From Cellulomonas fulva (lineage in GTDB: Bacteria; Actinomycetota; Actinomycetes; Actinomycetales; Cellulomonadaceae), in contig NZ_JAHBOH010000001.1 in the NCBI RefSeq assembly GCF_018531375.1, positions 2,790,001-2,854,000 on the forward strand: a stretch of 64,000 bases of DNA, written 5' to 3'. The position numbers and the translations under genes were made by a program. Below the pieces are notes generated by a model. That model was not told the DNA's origin, did no database searches, and was given only the letters and a program-made list of their open reading frames with translations. Position 1 is the stretch's first letter; each line of letters opens with the position of its first letter. Shown here piece after piece: positions 1 through 8,143 of the stretch.

Positions 1-2
1 GC

Positions 3-464
3 CCGGTGGGCTGGGTGCTGCGGCGGGCCGGTCAGATCCCGGTGGACCGCGACGGGGGCCGCACGGCGCTGTCCACCGCGCTGGGCGTGCTGCGCCGCGG
101 GGGAGTCGTGGGCGTGTTCCCCGAGGGGAGCCGCGGCCGCGGCGACGCGAGCGACGCGCGCGCCGGCATCACCTGGCTCGCGCTCAACGGCAAGGCGCCC
201 GTCGTGCCCGTCGCCGTGCTCGGCACGCGTCGCACGGGGGAGGGCGTGAACCACCTGCCCGGGCTGCGGCGACGCCTCGTGATCGCGTTCGGCGAGCCCG
301 TGCTGCTGGAGCGGCCGCCCGGCGTCTCGGGCCGCGAGGCGACGGCCGCGGCGAACGTCCGGCTGCGTGACGCCCTGGCGCTGCACGTCGCGGCGACGGT
401 GACCGCGACGGGCGTCGGGCTCCCCACCGACGCACCGCTCGAGGGGCGCGCGGCCGCTTCCTGA
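3..464 (+). CDS. plsC: 1-acyl-glycerol-3-phosphate acyltransferase, 5'-truncated by window edge
   Basis: Transfers an acyl chain to lysophosphatidic acid in membrane phospholipid synthesis. The visible part carries the conserved FPEGSRGRG block (PlsC motif III, phosphate binding) and the following VPVAVLGT strand (motif IV). The N-terminal HX4D catalytic motif lies outside the window, so the reading frame is open to the left edge and the GTG at 6 is probably not the start. It lies about 100 nt before der on the same strand, an arrangement often seen in actinobacteria (cmk-plsC-der). The family is clear; which acyl position it uses cannot be read here. Confidence 0.85.
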   Translation, partial: PVGWVLRRAGQIPVDRDGGRTALSTALGVLRRGGVVGVFPEGSRGRGDASDARAGITWLALNGKAPVVPVAVLGTRRTGEGVNHLPGLRRRLVIAFGEPVLLERPPGVSGREATAAANVRLRDALALHVAATVTATGVGLPTDAPLEGRAAAS

Positions 465-565
465 CGCCGGCCGGCGTGCTCGGGACCGCGCCCCGACCGG
501 TGCGTCGACCGGTACGTGGACCGGCGCGTGAGGCGCGGGGCCGTTCGTCGGGGAGAATGGTCGCC

Positions 566-2041
566 ATGAGTGAGCCTGAGGTCGACTTCGTGCTGCCCGA
601 CGAGGCCGGGGACGCCGAGCGTGAGCGCGCCCTGCGGGCCGGCCTCGCGGAGTACGAGCTGGAGGACGAGGACCTCGCGCTCCTCACCGGCGAGGGTGGC
701 GACGGCGAGGACGGCAAGGTCGAGACGGCGCTGCCCGTGCTCGCGATCGTCGGCCGGCCGAACGTGGGCAAGTCGACCCTCGTCAACCGCATCCTGGGCC
801 GCCGCGAGGCGGTCGTCGAGGACAAGCCCGGCGTGACGCGCGACCGCGTGAGCTACCCCGCCGAGTGGTCCGGCACCCGGTTCACCCTCGTCGACACCGG
901 CGGCTGGGAGATCGACGTCGCCGGGATCGACGCCCGCGTCGCCGAGCAGGCGGAGGTCGCCATCGCGCTGGCCGACGCGGTCGTCTTCGTCGTCGACGCG
1001 ACCGTGGGCTCCACGGACACCGACGAGCAGGTGGTCCGCCTCCTGCGCCGCTCGGGCAAGCCCGTGGTGCTGTGCGCCAACAAGGTCGACGGCCCCGCGG
1101 CCGAGGCGGACGCGGCGGCGCTGTGGGGCCTGGGCCTCGGCGAGCCGCACCCCGTCTCGGCGCTGCACGGCCGCGGCACGGGCGACCTGCTGGACGCCAT
1201 CCTCGACGCCCTCCCGGAGGTCTCCGCGCACGGGGTCCTGCGGCCGCAGGGACCGCGTCGCGTGGCGCTCGTCGGACGGCCCAACGTGGGCAAGTCCTCC
1301 CTGCTGAACAAGGTCGCGGGCACCGAGCGCGTCGTGGTCGACGACGTCGCGGGCACCACGCGGGACCCCGTCGACGAGCTCATCGAGCTCAAGGGCGTGC
1401 CGTGGGTCTTCGTCGACACCGCGGGCATCCGGCGCCGGGTGCACCAGACGCAGGGCGCGGACTTCTACGCGAGCCTGCGCACGCAGGCCGCGATCGAGAA
1501 GGCCGAGGTCGCGGTGGTGCTGCTCGACGCGTCGGAGCCCATGACCGAGCAGGACACCCGCGTGGTGCAGCAGGTCATCGACGCCGGCCGCGCGCTCGTG
1601 ATCGCCTACAACAAGTGGGACCTCATGGACGAGGACCGCCGGCCGTACCTCGAGCGCGAGATCGAGAAGGAGCTCGTGCAGGTCACCTGGGCGCCGCGCG
1701 TGAACATCTCGGCGAAGACCGGCTGGCACGCCGAGCGGCTGGTCCCGGCTCTCGAGCGGTCCCTCGAGTCGTGGGACACCCGCATCTCGACCGGACGTCT
1801 CAACGCGTTCCTCGGCGAGCTGGTCGCGGCGCACCCCCACCCGGTGCGGGGCGGCAAGCAGCCGCGCATCCTGTTCGCCACGCAGGCCTCGACCCGGCCC
1901 CCGCGCTTCGTCGTGTTCACCACCGGCTTCCTGGACCCCGGCTACCGCCGCTACATCGAGCGCCGCCTGCGCGAGACCTTCGGGTTCGAGGGCACGCCGA
2001 TCACGATCTCGGTGCGGGTGCGGGAGAAGCGCAAGCGGTGA
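566..2041 (+). CDS. der: Ribosome biogenesis GTPase Der (EngA)
   Basis: Essential GTPase for maturation of the 50S ribosomal subunit. Two tandem G domains are visible, each with a GRPNVGKS P-loop (around residues 63 and 237) and with NKVD and NKWD G4 motifs, followed by the C-terminal KH-like domain ending in a basic tail. The protein is 491 aa from the ATG at 566, which has GGGAG about 10 nt upstream. The frame stays open to 476, but that extension looks like leader, and an in-frame ATG at 557 is a close alternative. The acidic N-terminal extension of about 55 residues is common in actinobacterial Der. Confidence 0.95.
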   Translation: MSEPEVDFVLPDEAGDAERERALRAGLAEYELEDEDLALLTGEGGDGEDGKVETALPVLAIVGRPNVGKSTLVNRILGRREAVVEDKPGVTRDRVSYPAEWSGTRFTLVDTGGWEIDVAGIDARVAEQAEVAIALADAVVFVVDATVGSTDTDEQVVRLLRRSGKPVVLCANKVDGPAAEADAAALWGLGLGEPHPVSALHGRGTGDLLDAILDALPEVSAHGVLRPQGPRRVALVGRPNVGKSSLLNKVAGTERVVVDDVAGTTRDPVDELIELKGVPWVFVDTAGIRRRVHQTQGADFYASLRTQAAIEKAEVAVVLLDASEPMTEQDTRVVQQVIDAGRALVIAYNKWDLMDEDRRPYLEREIEKELVQVTWAPRVNISAKTGWHAERLVPALERSLESWDTRISTGRLNAFLGELVAAHPHPVRGGKQPRILFATQASTRPPRFVVFTTGFLDPGYRRYIERRLRETFGFEGTPITISVRVREKRKR

Positions 2042-2045
2042 CCCG

Positions 2046-3221
2046 ATGAGCCCGGAGTCGACGCCCCGGGGGCTGCGCGGTGCGCTCCTGCGCTGGGGCC
2101 TGCCGCGCGACCCCGACGCGTCCCGGCACCTGACGGGCTTCCTGGTCGCGACGGTCCTGACCGTGCTGGTGACGCGCGGGGCGCTGGCGGTCGCCGGGTT
2201 CCCGCAGGTGGGCGGCGACGGCCTGCACATCTCGCACGTGCTGTGGGGCGGCCTGCTCCTCGGGCTCGCGCTGGTGCTCTCGCTGTCCTTCCTGGGGCCC
2301 GTGGTGCGGCCGTTCGTCGTGCTCGTCGCGGGCGTCGGGTTCGGGCTGTTCGTCGACGAGGTCGGCAAGTTCGTCACGGACGACTACGACTACTTCTACG
2401 GACCCACCGCGATGCTGGTCTACGTGGCGGTCGTGACCCTGGCTCTCGTGGGTGAGGCGGTCGGCGCCGGCAGCCGGCCCGTGCCGGCCGAACGTCTCGC
2501 GGCGGCGGTGGACCAGGCCGTCGCCGGCGTCGCCGGCGGGTTCTCGCCGCGCGTCCGGGAGCACGCCGACCGGCTCCTCGACGAGTCGGCGGGGGCGCCG
2601 GGGCACGACGAGGTCGCGGCGCTGGTCGCCGTGGTCCGGCCGGACCGGGCCGAGCTGCCCGACCCCGTCGCCGCGGTGTCGCGCGCCGTCGTCGGGACCA
2701 CGCGCCGCCTGGTCCGGGCGTCCTGGGTGCCGCGCCTGGCGGTCGTCGCGATCGTCGGCGTCGCCGTCCTCGCGGTGGCCCGCGGCCTGTGGCTGTCCGA
2801 CGAGGACGCGCCCGCCTGGGTGGCCGTGATGCTGGTCGCCGGGGGAGCGGGCACCGTCGCCGCGTGCGTCGTCGGGCTCGTCGCCGCGGGCCGCGACCGC
2901 GAGCGGGCCTTCGAGTGGTTCCGCCGCGCCGTGCTGGTGAGCCTCCTGGTCACGGAGGTGGCGCTGCTGCGCCTCGACCAGTGGGCGGGGTTCGTCGTCC
3001 TCGCCGTCGACGTGGTGATCCTCGGCCTGATCGCGGCCGAGCTGGACGTGCTGCGGCACTCGCGCGAGCAGGCGAGCGCCCAGGCGAGCACGCAGTCGAG
3101 CACGCAGTCGAGCACGCAGTCGAGCACGCAGTCGAGCACGGGAGGCACACGAGGCACGGACGGCGTCGCCGGCGCCGCGGCAGACGGCCGGGGTGCCGGG
3201 GCAGCCCCGCCCGTACGGTAG
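2046..3221 (+). CDS. Multi-pass membrane protein of unknown function
   Basis: 391 aa, starting 4 nt after the der stop, so probably co-transcribed. Hydrophobic stretches near residues 30-50, 65-115 and 120-135 form an N-terminal membrane block. A more polar middle section of about 90 residues is followed by further hydrophobic segments (about 225-330). The C-terminus is Ser/Thr/Gln/Ala-rich and contains four in-frame copies of a 12-base repeat giving repeated STQS. No known family was recognised and no enzymatic motif is visible. A function in ribosome assembly cannot be inferred from position alone. Confidence 0.75.
   Translation: MSPESTPRGLRGALLRWGLPRDPDASRHLTGFLVATVLTVLVTRGALAVAGFPQVGGDGLHISHVLWGGLLLGLALVLSLSFLGPVVRPFVVLVAGVGFGLFVDEVGKFVTDDYDYFYGPTAMLVYVAVVTLALVGEAVGAGSRPVPAERLAAAVDQAVAGVAGGFSPRVREHADRLLDESAGAPGHDEVAALVAVVRPDRAELPDPVAAVSRAVVGTTRRLVRASWVPRLAVVAIVGVAVLAVARGLWLSDEDAPAWVAVMLVAGGAGTVAACVVGLVAAGRDRERAFEWFRRAVLVSLLVTEVALLRLDQWAGFVVLAVDVVILGLIAAELDVLRHSREQASAQASTQSSTQSSTQSSTQSSTGGTRGTDGVAGAAADGRGAGAAPPVR
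3086..3133 (+). repeat. 12-bp tandem repeat, 4 perfect copies, in coding sequence
   Basis: Unit GAGCACGCAGTC repeated four times without mismatch. Its length is a multiple of three, so copy-number change would only lengthen or shorten the STQS tail of the membrane protein without a frameshift. Confidence 0.9.
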
Positions 3222-3248
3222 GCTGTCGCAGGCTTCTTCGGGAGCCAT

Positions 3249-3322
<74 letters not shown>

Positions 3323-3326
3323 CAGA

Positions 3327-3361
3327 TCAGGCCTGGTGAGACACCGTCTCACCAGGCCTGA
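3327..3361. terminator. Hairpin after tRNA-Pro, 16-bp perfect stem
   Basis: TCAGGCCTGGTGAGAC pairs perfectly with its complement across a 3-nt loop (ACC). No T-run follows on either strand, as is usual for terminators in GC-rich actinobacteria. It starts 5 nt after the tRNA and faces the 3' end of the convergent YjbR-like gene, so it could serve both directions. Confidence 0.8.
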
Positions 3362-3425
3362 GCCGTCTGCGGACCTGCCGCCATCGGACCTGCCGTCCCG
3401 GCGCCGGCGCCCCGATGGTCCGTGG

Positions 3426-3785
3426 TCAGCCCGGACCGTCCGGGTGGGCGAGGTCGTAGGCGCGGGACAGCTTCTGGGGGACCACCATGCGCCAGGCGTC
3501 GACGACCAGCTCGCGCGCCTCGGTCGGGTCCAGCTCCGCGAGCGCGGCGTGCACCCAGTTGAACCGCGCGTCGGCCACCGACGGCATCTGGAACGTGCGC
3601 GGGTCGCTCGACACCAGCGCCGCCCGCTCCTCCCGAGGAAAGGCGAACCCCATCACGCTCTCGTCGACCGAGAACGCGACGTAGACCATCGGGCCGACGC
3701 GGAACTTCAGCCTCCCTCTCACGACGACCTCGTACGAGCGTTCCAGGCTGCGTCCCAGCGGCCGGGCGTCCTCGATCACCGCCAC
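3426..3785 (-). CDS. MmcQ/YjbR-family protein
   Basis: 119-aa protein resembling the YjbR/MmcQ (DUF419) fold. A beta-rich first half contains the RGRLKFRVG and FSVDESVMGFAFP strands. It is followed by a short FNWVHAALAEL segment and a C-terminal helix VDAWRMVVPQKL. These correspond to the family's double-wing arrangement. Members are small cytoplasmic proteins, some called DNA-binding, with no proven catalytic role. The GTG start at 3785 has a strong AAGGAGG about 7 nt upstream. Monocistronic; convergent with the tRNA hairpin. Confidence 0.75.
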   Translation of the reverse strand: MAVIEDARPLGRSLERSYEVVVRGRLKFRVGPMVYVAFSVDESVMGFAFPREERAALVSSDPRTFQMPSVADARFNWVHAALAELDPTEARELVVDAWRMVVPQKLSRAYDLAHPDGPG

Positions 3786-4206
3786 GGGCCACCTCCTTCG
3801 GTCGTGCGCGCCGCGACGCGCCGGAGCCTACCCGCGGCCGGACGCCACGGGACCGGGTGCGGACGGACCCCGCCGCGAGGGAGCTGCACCGGCGCCCGCA
3901 CCGCTGCCTGGGCGGGGCCGTGGGGCGGTGCCTTGTCTCGTGGACGACCGTCCTCGGGCGGGATCGACGCGCGTCCCCGCGCTTCTCACCCCGTGAGACC
4001 GGTCGCCCAGAGGACCGGCTGGGTTCCGGCGGTCGTCGCACGCACCAGCGAGTCGAGGACGTCGCGCGGTGAGACGCGCGTCGACAGGCGCGCATGCGCC
4101 GCGAGCAAGCGGTTTCCCGCCGCCCGATTCGTTGCTATCGTCCGCTGCAAGCGCTTTCCCTGCCGGACGACGGAGTCCGGCGGCGCTCATCGAAGGGTCG
4201 ACCACG
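3786..4206. other. Intergenic region between YjbR-like gene and pectate lyase
   Basis: About 420 bases between divergent genes. The first 250 bases show no convincing gene, RNA or repeat. The last 100 bases hold the pectate lyase promoter and two operators (separate entries). Open frames crossing it are not supported by a ribosome-binding site or any recognisable protein. Confidence 0.6.
4105..4158 (+). promoter_or_regulatory. Two LacI-type operators flanking a promoter
   Basis: GCAAGCGGTTTC at 4105-4116 and GCAAGCGCTTTC at 4147-4158 differ by one base and are 42 bases apart (four helical turns). The second holds the perfect palindrome AAGCGCTT, typical of LacI-family operators with a central CG. 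A plausible -10 (TATCGT, 4136-4141) lies between them. The first copy therefore overlaps the expected -35 region and the second covers the likely transcription start. Repression of the pectate lyase gene is inferred. Confidence 0.65.
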
Positions 4207-5574
4207 ATGGGACGAAGCAGGTATCGCGACGCGCGGCCGCTGCGCAGGACGACGGCGACCGTGGCGGTCGCGGCGATCGGCGCGCTCGTGCTGACGGCGG
4301 CCCCCGCTGTCGCCGGGCGCGGGCACGAGGGGCACGGCCACGGCCGCGAGCCGGGCCCGACGCGGCTCGACCTCGCGCTCGCGCGCCAGGTGCTGCCGGA
4401 CGGCGACGGCTGGGGCTCGGCGGGGGAGGGCACCACCGGCGGATCGGCCGCGCCGACGCACGTCACGGTGACGGACCGGGCCGAGCTCGTCGCGGCCGTG
4501 GCGGGCGACGAGCCGAAGATCGTCTTCGTCGCCGGCACCATCGACGCGAACACCGACGACGCAGGCAACCCCCTGACCTGCGAGGACTACGCGCGTGACG
4601 GGTTCTCCTACGACGACTACCTCGCCGCCTACGACCCCGCGGTCTGGGGCTGGGACAGCGAGCCGTCGGGGCCGGTCGAGGACGCGCGCGTCGCGTCGAT
4701 GGCCGCGCAGCGCGAGCGGATCGAGATCAAGATCGGTGCCAACACGACGCTCGTCGGGCTGCGCGGCGCGGAGATCACCGGTGCGGCGCTGCAGATCAAG
4801 GACGTCGACAACGTGATCGTCCGCGGTCTCACGCTCACGGACGCGTACGACTGCTTCCCCGCGTGGGACCCGACCGACGGGGAGACGGGCAACTGGAACT
4901 CGGAGTGGGACCTGCTGACGGTCTACGGCGCCACGAACGTCTGGATCGACCACAACGACCTGTCCGACGGTGACAACCTCGACGCGGTTCAGCCGGTCGA
5001 GTTCGGCCGGCCGATGCAGGCGCACGACGGGCTCCTCGACATCGTCCGCGCGTCCGACTACGTCACGGTCTCGTGGAACGACTTCCACGACCACGACAAG
5101 GTCATGCTCATCGGCAACAGCGACTCCCGGACCACCGACCGCGGGCTTCTGCGCGTGACGCTGCACCACAACGAGTTCCGCGACCTCGGGCAGCGCACGC
5201 CGCGCGTGCGGTACGGCCAGGTCGACGTCTACAACAACAGCTACGTCTCCTCGCCGCGGGACGACTACGAGTACGTCTACAGCTGGGGGCTGGGCGTCGA
5301 GTCGCAGCTGGTCGCCGAGAAGAACGCGTTCACGGGGCCGGTCGACCCCGCGACGGTGATCGGGGTCTACAAGGGCACGAGGGTCACCGAGAACGGCAAC
5401 GTCGTGAACCTGCGTCCGGTCGACCTGCTGGGCGCGTACAACGCGGCGCACGACGCGACGATCGGCGACGACGCCGGGTGGACGCCGACGCTGCGTCGCC
5501 ACGTGACCTCGGCGTACGCCGTCCCGCTCGTGGTCGGCCTGCTCGCCGGACCGTCCGGTCTCGCGGGTCGCTGA
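4207..5574 (+). CDS. Secreted PL1 pectate lyase
   Basis: 455 aa. Cleaves polygalacturonate by beta-elimination outside the cell. A Sec signal peptide (basic start, hydrophobic core, AVAG cleavage region near residue 37) precedes a PL1 parallel beta-helix. Family motifs seen are VWIDHNDLSDG (calcium-binding Asp region), the repeated asparagine-rich strands, and GQRTPRVRYG near residue 330, which fits the RxPxxR catalytic arginine site. No binding module is attached. The ATG at 4207 follows a GAAGGG ribosome-binding site. Two LacI-type operators lie just upstream. Confidence 0.9.
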   Translation: MGRSRYRDARPLRRTTATVAVAAIGALVLTAAPAVAGRGHEGHGHGREPGPTRLDLALARQVLPDGDGWGSAGEGTTGGSAAPTHVTVTDRAELVAAVAGDEPKIVFVAGTIDANTDDAGNPLTCEDYARDGFSYDDYLAAYDPAVWGWDSEPSGPVEDARVASMAAQRERIEIKIGANTTLVGLRGAEITGAALQIKDVDNVIVRGLTLTDAYDCFPAWDPTDGETGNWNSEWDLLTVYGATNVWIDHNDLSDGDNLDAVQPVEFGRPMQAHDGLLDIVRASDYVTVSWNDFHDHDKVMLIGNSDSRTTDRGLLRVTLHHNEFRDLGQRTPRVRYGQVDVYNNSYVSSPRDDYEYVYSWGLGVESQLVAEKNAFTGPVDPATVIGVYKGTRVTENGNVVNLRPVDLLGAYNAAHDATIGDDAGWTPTLRRHVTSAYAVPLVVGLLAGPSGLAGR

Positions 5575-5587
5575 CCCCCTGCGCCGC

Positions 5588-5626
5588 GCGGCGGTGCCGT
5601 CCTCGGGTGGTGGACGGCACCGCCGC
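5588..5626. terminator. Bidirectional hairpin terminator, 15-bp perfect stem
   Basis: GCGGCGGTGCCGTCC pairs perfectly with its complement around a 9-nt loop. It lies between the convergent pectate lyase and VOC genes, so it probably ends both transcripts. Confidence 0.8.
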
Positions 5627-5651
5627 GTGCCAGGTGCGGCGTCGCGGCACG

Positions 5652-6581
5652 TCAGCGCGCCAGCACCTCGTCCGTCGTCGTCCCCGGCAGGGAGACCGTG
5701 ACCTGCGTGCCCCACGGGTCGCGCGCCGTGATCGCGCGGCCGTCGTCGGAGAACTCGACGGACCGTGCGCGCAGCCGCGCGGCGAGGGCGTCGAGGTCGT
5801 CGCGGCCCGGCACCGTCACGGCGACGTCGGCGAGCCCGAGGGTCGCGGCGCGCGGGCCGGCCCCCGCGCTGTTCCACACGTTCATCGCGACGTGGTGGTG
5901 GTAGCCGCCCGCGGACGCGAACAGCGCGCCCGGGTAGCCGCGGACCGTCGCCTCGAACCCGAGCGTGTCGAGGTAGAAGGACCCCGCGCGGCCGATGTCA
6001 CCGACCTGCAGGTGCACGTGGCCGACGCGCCCGGCCAGCGCGGCGCCGGCGTCCAGCGCGTCCTGGGTCAGGTGCTCGCGCAGGAACGCGTTCGGGTCCA
6101 GGTACGTGGTGTCCATCCGGAGCTCGCCGCCGGCGTGCAGCCAGAGGCTGCGGTCACGGTCGGTGTACAGCTCGATCCCGTTGCCCTCCGGGTCCGCGAA
6201 GTAGAACGCCTCGCTCACCGAGTGGTCGCTCGAGCCGACGAAGCGGCTCGCCGGGTCCTGTGCCGCGCGGTAGACGGTCGCAGCGAGGCTCGTCGGGTCG
6301 TCGAAGAGGAACGCGGTGTGGAACAGGCCGGGCTGTCGCGGGTCGGTCTCCGGCAGGTCCGGCGTGTGCACCAGCCGCATCATCGGGGTGGTGCCGCGAC
6401 CGAGCACGCGGTGCACCTCGCGGCCGCGGGTCCGCTCCTCGATCGGCTCCATCGCCAGGGCGTCGGCGTAGTACGACGACATGCGCTCGAGGTCGCCCAC
6501 GCGCAGCGTCACGGCGTCCATGACCGTGTCCGGGTGCAGGACCTGGTCGGTGGTGACCCGCGGGTCGGTGGACGTGCTCAT
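5652..6581 (-). CDS. VOC-family ring-cleavage dioxygenase / glyoxalase-like protein
   Basis: 309 aa with two vicinal-oxygen-chelate modules. The first runs from about residue 18 (MDAVTLRVGDLERMSSYYADAL) and includes GLFHTAFLF and the metal-ligand strand GNGIELYTD. The second begins near residue 165 (GRVGHVHLQVGDIGRAGSFYLDTLGF). This two-module layout, with His from each LRV/HVHLQV strand and Glu from GIELY, resembles Bacillus CatE-type catechol 2,3-dioxygenase. The substrate is not determinable. Transcribed alone, convergent with the pectate lyase. Confidence 0.8.
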   Translation of the reverse strand: MSTSTDPRVTTDQVLHPDTVMDAVTLRVGDLERMSSYYADALAMEPIEERTRGREVHRVLGRGTTPMMRLVHTPDLPETDPRQPGLFHTAFLFDDPTSLAATVYRAAQDPASRFVGSSDHSVSEAFYFADPEGNGIELYTDRDRSLWLHAGGELRMDTTYLDPNAFLREHLTQDALDAGAALAGRVGHVHLQVGDIGRAGSFYLDTLGFEATVRGYPGALFASAGGYHHHVAMNVWNSAGAGPRAATLGLADVAVTVPGRDDLDALAARLRARSVEFSDDGRAITARDPWGTQVTVSLPGTTTDEVLAR

Positions 6582-6683
6582 GTGTGACAGCTCCTGCGCC
6601 GAGGGTGCCGCGGCGGGCGGCGAGGGACGCGGGTCGTCCGCTCTCCCGTGGACAACGTCGGCGCGGTCGCAGATCGTCCCGCG

Positions 6684-8024
6684 TCAGCGGTCCGGTCCGG
6701 GGCCCAGGACCAGCCACCCGTGCGGGGCGACGTGCGTCGGGCCGCTGCCGTCGCTCGCGGCGAGCGGCGCCAGGTGACGCGTCCCGTCGGGCAGGGGCAA
6801 CGGCTCGTCGTCCAGGTTCAGCGCGACGACGAGGGCCGCGTCCCCCGCGCGCTGCTCGACCACGAGCCCCCGGTTGCCCAGGTGCAGCGTCGTCGACGTC
6901 GCGCGGTGCAGCCACGGGTGGCGCCTGCGCAGACCGATCAGCTCCTGGTGGAGCCGCCGCACACCCTCGTCGGGCAGCAGCAGCGTGTCCGGCCCGCCGT
7001 CGGGGAACGGTGGCCGCACGGCGTCGTCACCGCCGGCCCGGTCCTCCTTGACGCCGCGGAACCCGAGCTCGTCGCCGGCGTAGACGGTGGGGGTGCCGCC
7101 CAGCGTGGCGAGCAGGACCACCGCGTGCGCCCGGTGCCGCTCGTCGGTGATGCGGCTCGCGATGCGCGTCACGTCGTGGTTCCCGACGAACGTCGTCGGG
7201 ACGAACGAGGCGAGCATCTGCGAGTGCCGGCCCAGCGCGTGGTCGAGCTCGTAGAGGTTGGCGTCCTCGAGGCTGGACCAGATCGCCTTCCACAGCTCGT
7301 ACTGCGTGACGCTGTCGACGCCGGACGCGGCGACGAAGCCCGCGTAGTCGCCGTGGATGACCTCCGCCGACGTCCAGACGTCCGGGTGGCGCTCGCGCAC
7401 CCGCGGCAGCACGGACGCCCAGAACGCGGGCGGCACCGCGTACGCCGCGTCGAGCCGCCACGCGTCGGCGCCGCGGTCCGACCAGTGGCTCATCGCCTCG
7501 GTGACCAGGTCCGCGACCCGGGGGGAGGCGTGGTCGAGCGCGACGAGCGCGCCGTGGCCCTCGAAGTCGTCCAGCTCCGGGCCGTGGTCACCGTCGCGCC
7601 AGCGGAACCACGAGCCCGCCTCGCTGGCCGGGCCTTCCGCGAGCGCACGACGCGCCAGCGGGTGCTCCCGCGAGACGTGGTTGAAGACGCCGTCGAGCGC
7701 CACCCGCAGGCCGCGCGCGTGCGCCTGGGCCACGAGCTCGTCGAAGTCGGCCTCCTCGCCCAGCCGCGGGTCGAGCCGTCCGTGGTCCACCGTGTCGTAG
7801 CCGTGGGTCACGGACGCGAACACCGGGCCGAGCAGGATGCCGGACGCCCCGAGCCGCACCACGTGGTCGAGCCAGGGCACCAGGCGCAGGAGGCGGTGCT
7901 CGTCGGGGCTGGGCGGCGGGTCCGCGGGGAACGCGCCGACGGCGCCCAAGGGATAGACGTGCCACCAGATCGCGTGCGCGACCCAGTCCGGCTCGGGCGG
8001 GCGCGTGACCTCGGGTTCCAGCAC
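6684..8024 (-). CDS. GH13 alpha-amylase-family glycosidase
   Basis: 446 aa, cytoplasmic (no signal peptide). All GH13 regions are present: DGVFNHV (region I), DAWRLDAAY with nucleophile Asp192 (region II), SAEVIHGD with acid/base Glu221 (region III) and FVGNHDV with Asp284 (region IV). A short C-terminal beta domain follows. This is compact for the family. Probably hydrolyses small alpha-glucans or alpha-glucosides, but the exact bond cannot be assigned. GTG start at 8024. Divergent from the GH3 gene, sharing a 119-nt control region. Confidence 0.88.
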   Translation of the reverse strand: MLEPEVTRPPEPDWVAHAIWWHVYPLGAVGAFPADPPPSPDEHRLLRLVPWLDHVVRLGASGILLGPVFASVTHGYDTVDHGRLDPRLGEEADFDELVAQAHARGLRVALDGVFNHVSREHPLARRALAEGPASEAGSWFRWRDGDHGPELDDFEGHGALVALDHASPRVADLVTEAMSHWSDRGADAWRLDAAYAVPPAFWASVLPRVRERHPDVWTSAEVIHGDYAGFVAASGVDSVTQYELWKAIWSSLEDANLYELDHALGRHSQMLASFVPTTFVGNHDVTRIASRITDERHRAHAVVLLATLGGTPTVYAGDELGFRGVKEDRAGGDDAVRPPFPDGGPDTLLLPDEGVRRLHQELIGLRRRHPWLHRATSTTLHLGNRGLVVEQRAGDAALVVALNLDDEPLPLPDGTRHLAPLAASDGSGPTHVAPHGWLVLGPGPDR

Positions 8025-8079
8025 GTCGCCACGCTAACGCGACCGCACGACGCCGCGCCCGACGAGACCTCGATCCCTC

Positions 8080-8103
8080 CTTACCGCCTGGTAAGAGAGC
8101 GCT
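8080..8103 (+). promoter_or_regulatory. Inverted repeat and AGCGCT site between GH13 and GH3 genes
   Basis: CTTACC-N4-GGTAAG (8080-8095) is a perfect 6-bp inverted repeat. It is followed by the palindrome AGCGCT (8098-8103), 41 bases before the GH3 start and 56 from the divergent GH13 start. The first has the form of a TetR-type operator, and a TetR gene lies just beyond GH3. The pairing is inferred. Confidence 0.45.
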
Positions 8104-8143
8104 AGCATGACGCCACGAGTCCCGCGCACAGGGAGGTGCCCGC

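Noticed and set aside
32..2377. 781-codon open frame on the minus strand
   Set aside because: It is antisense to plsC and der, with low-complexity Arg/Asp/Gly/Val composition typical of shadows in GC-rich DNA, and no recognisable domain.
4069..4206. Extension of the pectate lyase to an ATG about 46 codons upstream
   Set aside because: It would run through the promoter and both operators, and the signal peptide begins properly at 4207.
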